A DNA stretch of 64,000 bases from assembly GCA_963750735.1 (NCBI GenBank), contig CAVVRY010000016.1, positions 310,001-374,000 of the forward strand, read 5' to 3'. Shown piece by piece: positions 38,895-48,221 of this stretch; within the stretch, counting starts at the first letter, position 1; every line of letters begins with the position of its first letter. Source of the DNA: JANTGF01 sp963750735. GTDB taxonomy: Bacteria > Bacteroidota > Bacteroidia > Bacteroidales > VadinHA17. The notes under the pieces are model-generated. The model saw nothing but the letters and a program-made list of their open reading frames with translations, was not told the origin of the DNA and did no database searches. Made by a program: the position numbers and the translations under genes.

Positions 38895-38970
38895 TTTTTA
38901 ATTAAAGAATGAGAGCAAAAATTCGTTACGACTTAAACAGAAATTAATACTTACAAAAACGAAAGGCACT

Positions 38971-39405
38971 GCAATGAACTGTACTAAAATCCAAACTTTT
39001 TCACCCAATATTTATAAAAACACTTTTAAAATTCTCATCATAATATAATCATGAATTGGCAATTGCCAATGATTGCTTAAGTAGCTTGTTGGCTATAGCA
39101 ATCAGTGCCAATTTCTTAGATTTACTCTTTGAGTAAGCCGTTGATTCAACTTTTCTATAGGCCATGATATTTTAGAGCCGCAAATAAACTTTTTTCATTC
39201 TTTTGGGGGAAATATTGTTTTTGTGATAATATCCCCTTAAAAGTGCCTAAAATGATAAACACAGACTGCTGACTGCTTCAAAACATGTCCCCTTTTGTTT
39301 TATTAAAAGCAAGATTATGTTATTTTAGTTGTTTAGTATCACGGGAAGATCAAACCAGGAGATATATTAGGTACCTTTAGCTTGCAAAAGAACATATATA
39401 AACAA
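38971..39405 (+). repeat. IS110-derived element, copy G, with transposase remnant
   Basis: Left end gcaatgaactgtactaaaa, transposase remnant, then a module with one internal repeat; right end atatataaacaa followed by GTTAGCA (39406). It lies about 150 bp upstream of the catabolic island and may contain its promoter region. Confidence 0.78.
39001..39205 (-). pseudogene. IS110-family transposase, 3' fragment (decayed)
   Basis: Matches the 31204-31409 fragment with more substitutions. KKLALIA and ANKLLKQSLAI are still readable on the minus strand. Confidence 0.65.
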
Positions 39406-39556
39406 GTTAGCACCAATTTATTTTTCAGAAATGTCATAGATTTTAATACTTCTATTAAATTTTGAATTAATTAATGACTTGTTTATATAAAATTTTTATT
39501 TTTATTTTTTTGCAAGTTGTAAATTAAATACCAAACATATATTAATAAAAATTATC

Positions 39557-41134
39557 ATGAAAAAAGTATTTTTTGTCTTAATTCTTATTGTTGGATTACT
39601 CTCATGCGATCAAGAAAAAACATCAAATAAAACGGATGTAAATACAACATTTGATATAGTAATTCTAAATGGCCGCGTTATGGACCCCGAAACCAACTTT
39701 GATGCTGTACGAAACGTAGGCATTAAAGATGGTAAAATTGCCTTAATTACAGAAGAAGAAATAAAAGGTAGTGAAATCATTGATGCTACTAACCAAGTGG
39801 TTTCGCCAGGTTTCATTGATATTCATGCGCATGGTCAAAATATCGGCGATTACCGCATGCAAGCCATGCAGGGCGTTACAACCATGCTTGAATTAGAATC
39901 GGGCGTTTTACCGATAAGCGATTGGTACGATGGTCAAGCACAAAAGAAATTGCCTTTAAACTATGGTGCTGCTTCAGGGTGGACTTTTGCCCGCATCGCT
40001 ACATTTTCAGGGACCGAACCTGAAGCAACTTCAGCCTATTTTCAGAATGCCCAAAAGGATTTGGATTGGAAGATGGATATCGCAACACCTGAGCAAGAGG
40101 AGAAAATACTGGCATATGTAGAGGAAGGCTTGAATCAAGGTGCCCTGGGGATAGGCATCAATGCCGGATACGCCCCCGGTTATGGACAAAAAGAATATTA
40201 CGCTTTAGCTAAGATGGCTGCAAGTTACGATGTAGCCACTTTTACACACGTCCGCTATGCCAGTAATATGGAGCCGAAAAGTTCATACGAAGCGATTAAG
40301 GAACTCATTTCTAATTCAGCACTAACAGGAGCACACATGCACATTTGCCACATCAATAGTTCTTCATTAAAAGATATTGAAGCCATTATACCAATGGTTG
40401 ATGACGCCTACGAGCAAAACATCAATATATCAGTGGGTGCTTACCCATGGGGTGCAGCCAGCACGGTTGTTGGTGCAGCCATGTTTTCTGGTGAAGGATG
40501 GCGCGAGCGGATGGGCAGCACAGCTAATAACTTTCAGTTAGGTACAGAACGTATGACCGAAGAGCAACTGAACGAATATCAGAAAAACAGTCCCGGAACC
40601 TTTATCGTTTGGCATTTTTTGGATGAAAGCAATCCTGAAGACCTTGCCCTGCTTGATATGTCAATACTCCATCCAAAAATTTTGGTTGAATCAGACGAAA
40701 TGTTCTGGATGTTCATGGATGAACACAACCACGTCATCAACTATGAGGGTGATGAATGGCCACTTCCTGAAGAATCCTTCAGTCACCCCAGGTCAAATGG
40801 CACATTTGCCAAAATACTTCGTTCCTACGTACGAGAAAGAAAACTCTTAACAATGCAGGAAGCTCTAAACAAAATGACTTTAATGCCGGCTCAAACACTT
40901 GAAGAATTTGTTCCTCAGATGAAAAAGAAAGGTCGGCTACAGGAGGGCATGGATGCTGATATTGTGGTGTTTGACCCAGAAACCATTGCTGATGTTGGCA
41001 CCTACGAAAAACCAAATCAACCCGCAGTAGGTGTAAGTACACTTTTAGTAAATGGTGTGCTGGTTGTTCACAATAGTGAACTCATTACAGATGCCGCACC
41101 CGGCCAAGCCATTCGTAGAACTATTATAAATTAA
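39557..41134 (+). CDS. D-aminoacylase-like amidohydrolase lipoprotein (1)
   Basis: 525 residues with lipoprotein signal LIVGLLSC (Cys17). Amidohydrolase_3 type: the entry strand FDIVILNGRVMDPETNFDAV, metal motif GFIDIHAHGQN, FTHVRYASN, ALTGAHMHICHINS, and a C-terminal beta domain (GMDADIVVFDP). The relatives are N-acyl-D-amino-acid deacylases and dihydroorotase-like enzymes. First gene of an eight-gene co-directional island; 27 bp before its paralogue, whose first 90 residues are nearly the same, so the pair arose by tandem duplication. Confidence 0.85.
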   Translation: MKKVFFVLILIVGLLSCDQEKTSNKTDVNTTFDIVILNGRVMDPETNFDAVRNVGIKDGKIALITEEEIKGSEIIDATNQVVSPGFIDIHAHGQNIGDYRMQAMQGVTTMLELESGVLPISDWYDGQAQKKLPLNYGAASGWTFARIATFSGTEPEATSAYFQNAQKDLDWKMDIATPEQEEKILAYVEEGLNQGALGIGINAGYAPGYGQKEYYALAKMAASYDVATFTHVRYASNMEPKSSYEAIKELISNSALTGAHMHICHINSSSLKDIEAIIPMVDDAYEQNINISVGAYPWGAASTVVGAAMFSGEGWRERMGSTANNFQLGTERMTEEQLNEYQKNSPGTFIVWHFLDESNPEDLALLDMSILHPKILVESDEMFWMFMDEHNHVINYEGDEWPLPEESFSHPRSNGTFAKILRSYVRERKLLTMQEALNKMTLMPAQTLEEFVPQMKKKGRLQEGMDADIVVFDPETIADVGTYEKPNQPAVGVSTLLVNGVLVVHNSELITDAAPGQAIRRTIIN

Positions 41135-41161
41135 TATCCATAAACCCAAAAATTTAAAAAC

Positions 41162-42835
41162 ATGAAAAGAACAATCTTTACCCTAATCATTGCTGCACTT
41201 ATTTTCAGTAGTTGCCAGCAAACAACAACCAAAAAAGCTGCAGATCCGAATCAGGAATTTGACGTAGTCATCCTTAACGGGAGAGTAATGGACCCCGAAA
41301 CCAATTTTGATGCCGTTAGAAACGTAGGTGTTAAAGATGGTAAAATTGCCATCATTACCGAAGCCGAAATTAAAGGTAAAGAGACAATTGACGCTAAAAA
41401 TCACGTGGTAGCTCCTGGTTTTATCGATGGGCACCAACATTGCCTTGAGCCTTATGCTTACCGTTTAATGTTGCGCGATGGACGTACCACTATTCTTGAT
41501 TTAGAGATTGGTGCTCATGGCCCAAAATTAGATGAGTTTTATAAACGATTTGAAGGCAAAGCACCTTTAAATTTTGGAGCTGCTGTAGCCCATGAATTTG
41601 CACGTGCTGAAGTATTAGATGGTTTTACCGATTGGAAATACCTGAACACTCCGGATGCTGTTAACTCACGAAAAAGTATGGGATGGTCAAAAACAAGACC
41701 GAATATTGAGCAAGGGAATCAAATCTTATCGCTTATCGACGAAGGTTTACGCCAGGGAGGTATTGGTATCGGTTCTACAGTTGGTTATATGCGCGAAGGT
41801 GTTTCAACACGTGAAATTTACGAATTGCAGAAGTTAGCCGGTTTTTATGGCCGTCAAATGGGTATGCACTTTAGAGGAACACCCGGTAACGATGTGGCTG
41901 AAGTTAATGGGATTCAAGAAATGTTAGCCAATGCTGCAGCGCTTAGTTCTCCAGCTATTGCCTGCCATTTCAATAACCCTGGTTATAATTTGGTACATGA
42001 ACTATTGGTAAAAATGCGCGAGCAAGGCTACAATGTTTGGGGCGAATTATATCCTTATGCTGCTGGTTCTACAGCATTAAATGCTGTTTTTCTTGAACCT
42101 GAGGTTTGGGTTAAAAGCCTTGGTTATAAATATGAAGAAACCCTTCAAGATGTGGCCACTTTGGAGTTTTACACCGAGGAAAGCCGCAAAGAAATGCTAA
42201 AAAAAGAGCCTACACGTGCTTGTGTTGTATATAAAATGCCGGTAGATGCCATTGTTGATTGGTTAAAAATGCCGGGCGTGGCCATTGGTAGCGATGGAAT
42301 GCCAATATTTCCGGATGCTGACTTAACCAGAAATACACCCTATGAAGACTACCCAAATACCCATCCTCGTTTTGCCGGTGCTTTTGCAAAAACATTACGT
42401 TTAGGTCAAGATAATGATATTCCATTAATGCAATTGGTATCCATGACTGCTTACAACTATGCCAAACCTTTAGGTGAAATGGGCTTAAAATCAATGCAAG
42501 TTCGTGGTCGTATGCAAGAAGGTATGGTAGCTGACATTACCATTTTCAGCCCCGAAAACGTAAAAGACAATGCAACTTATGCTAAAGGTGCTACACCATC
42601 TACGGGTATCCCTTATGTTTTGGTGAATGGCGTTATCGTTGTGAAAGACTCGAAATGTATGCCTGACAATGTGAACCCGGGACAAGCCATCCGATTCGAG
42701 CCTGTTACCGAAAGTAAGCTTGTGCCATTGAGTGTTGACCGCTGGAACAAAGAATTTTATGTAATTCCTGACGATTTTGGTGGTGCATCAATGAAATGCT
42801 GCGACTTTGCCGGAGAAGAAGGACATAAACATTAA
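41162..42835 (+). CDS. D-aminoacylase-like amidohydrolase lipoprotein (2)
   Basis: 557 residues, lipobox FSSC (Cys18). It shares VILNGRVMDPETNFDAVRNV with the upstream copy and has GFIDGHQHCLEPY as metal motif, MGMHFRGTPGND, AIACHFNNPG and GVAIGSDGMP (the last Asp-containing motif). The metal HxH is His-Gln-His. A perfect hairpin with a T-tract lies 12 bp after its stop, so the first two genes may form their own transcript or be made in excess over the rest of the island. Confidence 0.85.
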   Translation: MKRTIFTLIIAALIFSSCQQTTTKKAADPNQEFDVVILNGRVMDPETNFDAVRNVGVKDGKIAIITEAEIKGKETIDAKNHVVAPGFIDGHQHCLEPYAYRLMLRDGRTTILDLEIGAHGPKLDEFYKRFEGKAPLNFGAAVAHEFARAEVLDGFTDWKYLNTPDAVNSRKSMGWSKTRPNIEQGNQILSLIDEGLRQGGIGIGSTVGYMREGVSTREIYELQKLAGFYGRQMGMHFRGTPGNDVAEVNGIQEMLANAAALSSPAIACHFNNPGYNLVHELLVKMREQGYNVWGELYPYAAGSTALNAVFLEPEVWVKSLGYKYEETLQDVATLEFYTEESRKEMLKKEPTRACVVYKMPVDAIVDWLKMPGVAIGSDGMPIFPDADLTRNTPYEDYPNTHPRFAGAFAKTLRLGQDNDIPLMQLVSMTAYNYAKPLGEMGLKSMQVRGRMQEGMVADITIFSPENVKDNATYAKGATPSTGIPYVLVNGVIVVKDSKCMPDNVNPGQAIRFEPVTESKLVPLSVDRWNKEFYVIPDDFGGASMKCCDFAGEEGHKH

Positions 42836-42846
42836 CAACATTTATG

Positions 42847-42890
42847 CTATGTGCCATGTATTAAAATATTTGGCACATAGTTTTATTTTT
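42847..42890 (+). terminator. Intrinsic terminator inside the catabolic island
   Basis: A perfect 10-bp stem, ctatgtgcca (42847-42856) and tggcacatag (42871-42880), followed by ttttattttt. Strong by form. Confidence 0.8.
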
Positions 42891-42913
42891 ATCAAATTGT
42901 AAATTAATATGCC

Positions 42914-44263
42914 ATGACAAAATTAATATACCTAACAAGTTTGTTGCTACTCCTCACAATTGGGGTAAAAGCACAGGAGGGAGTTCAAAAAAAAATGGTA
43001 TTAATCAGTAACGTCAATATCTTCGACGGTAAAACTGAAAAACTCCATAAAAATATGTATGTCCTGGTAGTGGACAATCTCATCGAAACCATTTCAGATG
43101 AACCATTGGCCATTATTCAGACTGATAATGTAACCATGATCGATGGCGGTGACCGTACGCTTATGCCAGGACTTATCGATGCGCATTGGCACACCTACTA
43201 CGCTAACATTCCGGCAAGCACTCTAGCTACCGGTGACATGTCCGAAGTTGCAATTGCCGGACTATTTGGTTCCAAAGAAACACTTATGCGCGGTTTTACG
43301 AGTATTCGTGATATTGGTGGTAATCCTTTCGCTGTGAAGAAATATGCTGACTCCGGCAAGTATCCCGGCCCACGTATGTATATCTCGGGGCCTCCGATGA
43401 GTCAGACTGGCGGTCATTTTGATTTCCGCGCGAAGAATGATGTGCCTTCAAATACGGGGGATGTGCTGCCTTACTGGCAACGCGTTGGTCTTATATCCGT
43501 TGCAGACGGTGTTCCAGAGGTAACGAAACGTGCTCGGGAAATCTTGCGTATGGGTGCCACCCAGCTAAAGATTGCGGGTGGTGGAGGTGTGTCTTCAACA
43601 TATGATCCTCTGGATGTGCAGGAGTTCACCTTTGAAGAAATGAAAGCGGTGGTCGATGTGGCTAATACCTGGAATACTTATGTAGCTGCACATATCTTTA
43701 CCGACGCGGCCATTCAAACTGCAGTCAAGGCTGGTATAAAATCGATTGAACATGGTAATTTGATTCAGAAAGAAGAAACCATGCAGATGATGAAAGACAA
43801 TGGTGTGTGGTTGAGCGCGCAACCGCTCCTGAACGATGAAGATGCGCTGAAGTTCGATAATCCATCCAGCACACAGAAGTTTATCGAAGTAACCAATGGG
43901 ACATCCAGAACTTATACAATGGCTAAAGAGGTAGGCGTAAAAATCGCATTTGGTACCGATTGTTTGTTTGATCCTGCTTCTGCTGCTAAACAAGGTGTTT
44001 TGTTAGCAAAAATGAAGCGGTGGTTTACACCCTATGAAGTGCTCAAGATGGCCACTTCAACCAATGCCGAATTGTTGAAAATGTGCGGACCTCGCGACCC
44101 ATATCCGCTAGGACCAATCGGCGTTATAGAGGAAGGTGCTTATGCCGATATGATTATTGTGGATGGAAATCCACTGGAAAATATTGACCTTATTGCCGAT
44201 GCTGATAAAAACTTCGTATTGATCATGAAGGACGGAATGATCTATAAGAATACAATTGAATAA
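42914..44263 (+). CDS. Imidazolonepropionase/prolidase-type amidohydrolase, secreted
   Basis: 449 residues with signal peptide (LLLLLTIGVKAQ). Metal site: MPGLIDAHWHTYY, the carboxylated-Lys region TQLKIAGGGGV, AAHIFTD, IEHGNLI and AFGTDCLF. This is the subgroup of Xaa-Arg or Xaa-Pro dipeptidase-like amidohydrolases acting on dipeptides. It lies directly downstream of the two aminoacylase-like genes, which supports a peptide substrate. Middle part less AT-rich than its neighbours. Confidence 0.87.
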   Translation: MTKLIYLTSLLLLLTIGVKAQEGVQKKMVLISNVNIFDGKTEKLHKNMYVLVVDNLIETISDEPLAIIQTDNVTMIDGGDRTLMPGLIDAHWHTYYANIPASTLATGDMSEVAIAGLFGSKETLMRGFTSIRDIGGNPFAVKKYADSGKYPGPRMYISGPPMSQTGGHFDFRAKNDVPSNTGDVLPYWQRVGLISVADGVPEVTKRAREILRMGATQLKIAGGGGVSSTYDPLDVQEFTFEEMKAVVDVANTWNTYVAAHIFTDAAIQTAVKAGIKSIEHGNLIQKEETMQMMKDNGVWLSAQPLLNDEDALKFDNPSSTQKFIEVTNGTSRTYTMAKEVGVKIAFGTDCLFDPASAAKQGVLLAKMKRWFTPYEVLKMATSTNAELLKMCGPRDPYPLGPIGVIEEGAYADMIIVDGNPLENIDLIADADKNFVLIMKDGMIYKNTIE

Positions 44264-44284
44264 CAATACTTAAAACATATTTAA

Positions 44285-45553
44285 ATGACTAGAGAAGATA
44301 GAATCAAAGACATGCTCAACCTCGAATCACGCATGTCAAAATGGAAACAACCACAGCCTCTCGATTTTGTAAACAATGCAACCCAGAACTACAACTTTGT
44401 CAACTGGCAAACAGGTAACGATGATTCGGTATATTACAATTTAAATATTCCATCGTTTTTTAAAACCCGGGTGGTGATGCCTCCTGCAGAAACCAGTATA
44501 TTGGAACGGAATCTAGATCCTGATTTGTTGGACTTGACTTTTAATAACCTTGACGGTAGTGCGAACCCAACTTTGGAGGAGTACTTAAAAGGACCAAAGC
44601 AAGTTCAGGCCATGATGATGGCACATAAAGGCAAGGTTCTATTTGAGACCTATCCCGGAATGAACCCTACAGATTTACATGTTTGGATGTAAGCTTCAAA
44701 AACAGCTGCAAGTCTGCTTGCAACATTTCTCTGGGAAGAAGGGAAACTGGATTTTGATAAAAATATGTCTGATTATGTACCTGAATTAAAAGGCACTTCT
44801 TGGGATAAAGATACCGTAAAGAATGCTATGAATATGTCGGCTGGATTGGATATGGAAGAAACATTTGAAAACCTTGTAAACCCCAAATCTTGGATTTCAA
44901 GCTTCTTTACATCTGTATTTGACGCAAAAGGCGATTGGCAGCACTTGATTCATGGAGCTAAACCACTTACTGGAGAGCAGCCAGGTGATCAATTTAGGTA
45001 TTCTTCTGCAATTACAATGGTAATTGTTCTGATAGTACAGAATATCACTCAAAAGCCATGGCAAGATTTCTGGAAGGAGCGTGTTTGGTCAAAAATTGGT
45101 GCTAGGAATCCATTTATCATAGGATTGGCTCCAGATGGTACGCCTATAGCAGCAGGAATGAACAATACCACACCGGAAGATATGCTTCGTTATGCAATGC
45201 TCTATACCCCAAGCTGGAATAAAGTAGCCAAAGAACAAGTGATTTCCGATGAAGTATTAAAACGGACACAAACCCTAGGTAGTCATGAGGCTTATCACAA
45301 ATCTACCGAAGAAGCCTACGGTACAAGTTGGTTCGGAGAAGTGCCTTACATGAATTCTGCCCAGTGGGATCATGCCTTCGAAGACGGCGCTATGTTTAAA
45401 CATGGGAATATGGGACAAGGCATATACGTCGATCCAGCTCGTGATTTTTGCGGCTGTTATTTTGGCCTGGCAACAAACGATGAATCGATATCTGGTGCGG
45501 ATCACTCGCCTGGCTATTTGCGTGCAGCAGCAAAAATGTTAGCGGACAAATAA
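44285..45553 (+). pseudogene. Class C-type serine hydrolase with stop codon at the catalytic serine
   Basis: One frame from 44285 to 45553 is interrupted only by TAA at 44690-44692. The sequence reads HVWM-stop-ASKTAASLLA. In the paralogue at 48222 the same place is HAWMSPGKATVGL, where Ser starts the SxxK motif. A TCA-to-TAA change (one base) would explain it. Downstream motifs are intact: RYSSAIT and KHGNMGQGIYVDP. The N-terminus lacks a signal peptide. Unless suppressed, the product is a 135-residue fragment. Confidence 0.85.
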
Positions 45554-45639
45554 ATACTTATTTAATAAAAAGTGCTTTTCGATTGAATTGGGAGGCAATA
45601 TTAATATACCAGTTTTAATTAAAAAAAATAGAAAGACAT

Positions 45640-46761
45640 ATGAATTCAGAAAAGAAAGAATTACCAAAATTTGAGATAAAAGACTATACTAAAATACCAC
45701 AACGCTCGCAAGTATATCCAGCATCAGATCGGGCAAAAAAGATTGTGCACGATTCAATGACCATCGATACTTTATTCTCAGCACTATGGCCTAGCCAATG
45801 GTCATCGCCTGAGGCACCTGAGTTTCACGATGAAATGGATCAGTGTAAAGCTGCAGGGTTTAAAGTATTGGCAGCCTGTCCTTCAGCAGATTCGCTCGAT
45901 GCATCCATTGAAGGTATCATAAAAGGGATGGAATTTTATCTTAAAAAGATGAACGAACGCCCCGATAACTATATGATCGTCCGTACAACTAAGGATATTG
46001 ACGAAGCCGTAAAACAGAATAAATTAGGCATCTATTTTACCCATCAAGGTACTCAGATATTTGGTGGAGATGTTGACCGTGTAGCTTTCTGGCGCGAATT
46101 GGGTTATGGTTATTGTTTATTGGCTTACAATCAACGTAATGATGTGGGCGACGGATGTTTTGAAGTTGAAAACAAAGGCTTAACTGCTTATGGAAAGAAA
46201 CTTGTTGATGCCTATAATAAATATGGGATGCCCGTAGATGTAAGCCATACCGGAGATCGTACATCTTTAGATGCCATTGAACGCAGTAGTCAACCTGTAA
46301 TATCTTCTCATTCAGGTGCTATGGCCATGGCTAAGTATCCCCGAAGCCTTACTGATGAGGTGATTAAAGGGATTGCGCAGAGCGGTGGGGTTTGTTCCAT
46401 CAATATGGTGGGCGCTTTTATGGATACCTCAAACCCAGATATCGTAACTACAGACATGCTTTTCCACCACATTGATTATATGACTAACCTTGTTGGCATT
46501 GATCATGTTGGCTTTGGCTCTGATTATATTCCTAATATCAACTTTACAGCTTCCATTATTCAAACACCAATGGGGCAATCTGTATTTCCTGATGGTGGCT
46601 ATACCACAAAAGTGGGTGCAAAGGGGTTTCCAACGCCAGCACCTTACCAGATTGTGGCAGCACTGATTGATAAAATGCTTGAGAATGGATATTCCGAAGA
46701 GGACTGCGGAAAATTCCTGGGTGGTAATATGTATCGGGTGATGAGTCAGGTCTGGAAATAA
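45640..46761 (+). CDS. Membrane dipeptidase (peptidase M19)
   Basis: 373 residues. The M19 blocks are present: VHDSMTIDTLFS (first metal region), GIYFTHQGTQIF, DVSHTGDRTSLD, PVISSHSGAMA with the metal His, and GIDHVGFGSDY with the catalytic-site Asp. M19 enzymes are zinc dipeptidases that accept a D-residue at the C-terminal position. There is no clear signal peptide, so it may be cytoplasmic. Its place among D-aminoacylase-like genes fits the use of D-amino-acid-containing dipeptides. Confidence 0.88.
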   Translation: MNSEKKELPKFEIKDYTKIPQRSQVYPASDRAKKIVHDSMTIDTLFSALWPSQWSSPEAPEFHDEMDQCKAAGFKVLAACPSADSLDASIEGIIKGMEFYLKKMNERPDNYMIVRTTKDIDEAVKQNKLGIYFTHQGTQIFGGDVDRVAFWRELGYGYCLLAYNQRNDVGDGCFEVENKGLTAYGKKLVDAYNKYGMPVDVSHTGDRTSLDAIERSSQPVISSHSGAMAMAKYPRSLTDEVIKGIAQSGGVCSINMVGAFMDTSNPDIVTTDMLFHHIDYMTNLVGIDHVGFGSDYIPNINFTASIIQTPMGQSVFPDGGYTTKVGAKGFPTPAPYQIVAALIDKMLENGYSEEDCGKFLGGNMYRVMSQVWK

Positions 46762-46842
46762 GTGCATGAAATCACTCGTTTGGCTAGTTTCGCAAAATTA
46801 CGAAGTTGCTAAGCAAGAAATAATTAATATTGAATGATAAAT

Positions 46843-46878
46843 AAACCACTCTATACCAACAATACAGAGTGGTTTTAA
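46843..46878 (+). terminator. Probable intrinsic terminator
   Basis: aaaccactct (46843-46852) and agagtggttt (46866-46875) form a 10-bp perfect stem, followed by a short T/A tail. It lies between the dipeptidase and exporter genes. Confidence 0.65.
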
Positions 46879-46898
46879 ATTCAAAGTCCTCTTAAAAG

Positions 46899-48155
46899 AT
46901 GGTTCAAATGAAAGAGTCAGGATTCGCTAAAGATTTGAAGGTTCCCTTTGAGGAAGCTTGGCGATTCATTGTAAAGGTGGGTATTGCAGCCCACAAATAC
47001 GGTTCCACCGCAACACGGCTGGAATCATTCCTTGTTGGTTTGTCTGAAAGATTCGGCTATTCTGGCGTGTTCAGGTCGGTTCCATCGGAGATCATGTTTG
47101 CTATGCGGGAAAACCCCGATTCGCCACAGCGTGTTGAGGTCATTGCTACGCCTGCCCCGGATGTCAATTTGGATAAGCTCGCCAGCTTAGGTGATCTGCT
47201 GAACGAGTATAATGCCGGAACCGTGTCGCTTACTGAAGCTTATGCTCGTATTGATACAATCGAAAAGGTGCCATTTCCGTGGGGAAAGCTTGTGATCCTG
47301 CTGGGCTACGCTTTTGTTGGTGCCGGCCTTGCACCACTTCTGGGGGGTGGATGGTTCGACACTATTTTCAGTACGCTTTTTAGTATGCTCGTTTATGGCA
47401 TTGTATTGCTTTCCGGACGAATTGGATCTAACGCTACAGCTTGGATGCCACTTACGTCTGCTTTCGTTGTGGGGCTTTTGGCAACTACATTAAAGATCTG
47501 GATACCCGAGCTTAATCTGGTCATTGTTATCTTATCAGCTGTCGCAATAATTCTTCCGGGATACACCATCAGTCTTGGTGCCGGCGAATTGGTGGGGCAG
47601 CACGTTGTATCAGGAACAGCTAATCTGATGAGCGGTTTGATCTGCCTTGTTAAGCAGATAGCAGGCGGCTGGCTAGGTATTGTTGTGGCTAGCTCTGTAT
47701 TTACTATTGAGTCAAGCGGACCAGCTACACCTGTTGATCATTTCTGGTTGTGGCTGCTTTTTCCCATGCTCCTTTTTGGCCTTTGCCTGGTTTTTCAGAC
47801 ATCGCGCCGTGATTTGCTTTGGGCTGTCCTGGTTTCTGGTATTGCCTATCTGGCGATTTTGGCCGGGAGTTCGATCCTTGATAGCAACCTTGGAAATCTG
47901 TTCGGCACAATTACGGCTGTGGTCATTGCTAACCTTTGGGCAAGAAAAACGGGCCGACCAACTTCGATCGTCCTCATTCCCGCAATCGTCATGTTAGTAA
48001 GTGGTAGCATTGGTTTTCGTGGACTGGCCTCCATGGCGCAGGGAGAAGTACTGCTAGGTTTACAGCAATTTTTTCAGATGTTTGTGGTGGCCATGACCAT
48101 CCTTGCCGGCATATTGATTGGTTACACCATTATTCGCCCTGAGCGCAGCCTGTAG
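46899..48155 (+). CDS. Threonine/serine exporter family protein (ThrE-like)
   Basis: 418 residues. The N-terminal ThrE domain has AAHKYGSTATRLESFLVGL, matching the conserved YGxxxxRxE motif, and about ten membrane helices follow (domains DUF1212 and DUF3815 fused, as in ThrE). It would export amino acids such as Thr or Ser, or in this context surplus residues released by the hydrolases. The G+C content is visibly higher (about 58% by count in 47281-47340, against about 42% in 48361-48420), suggesting a separate origin. Confidence 0.85.
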   Translation: MVQMKESGFAKDLKVPFEEAWRFIVKVGIAAHKYGSTATRLESFLVGLSERFGYSGVFRSVPSEIMFAMRENPDSPQRVEVIATPAPDVNLDKLASLGDLLNEYNAGTVSLTEAYARIDTIEKVPFPWGKLVILLGYAFVGAGLAPLLGGGWFDTIFSTLFSMLVYGIVLLSGRIGSNATAWMPLTSAFVVGLLATTLKIWIPELNLVIVILSAVAIILPGYTISLGAGELVGQHVVSGTANLMSGLICLVKQIAGGWLGIVVASSVFTIESSGPATPVDHFWLWLLFPMLLFGLCLVFQTSRRDLLWAVLVSGIAYLAILAGSSILDSNLGNLFGTITAVVIANLWARKTGRPTSIVLIPAIVMLVSGSIGFRGLASMAQGEVLLGLQQFFQMFVVAMTILAGILIGYTIIRPERSL

Positions 48156-48221
48156 AACTATCTAGTAAATTATATGCTAACAAGAATAAAAAAAGAATAA
48201 TTCAAATTTAAAACTCTTAAA

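Noticed and set aside
44690..44692. Recoding of the TAA stop in the serine hydrolase
   Set aside because: TAA is not a selenocysteine codon, and no slippery or structured signal is evident; a nonsense mutation is simpler.
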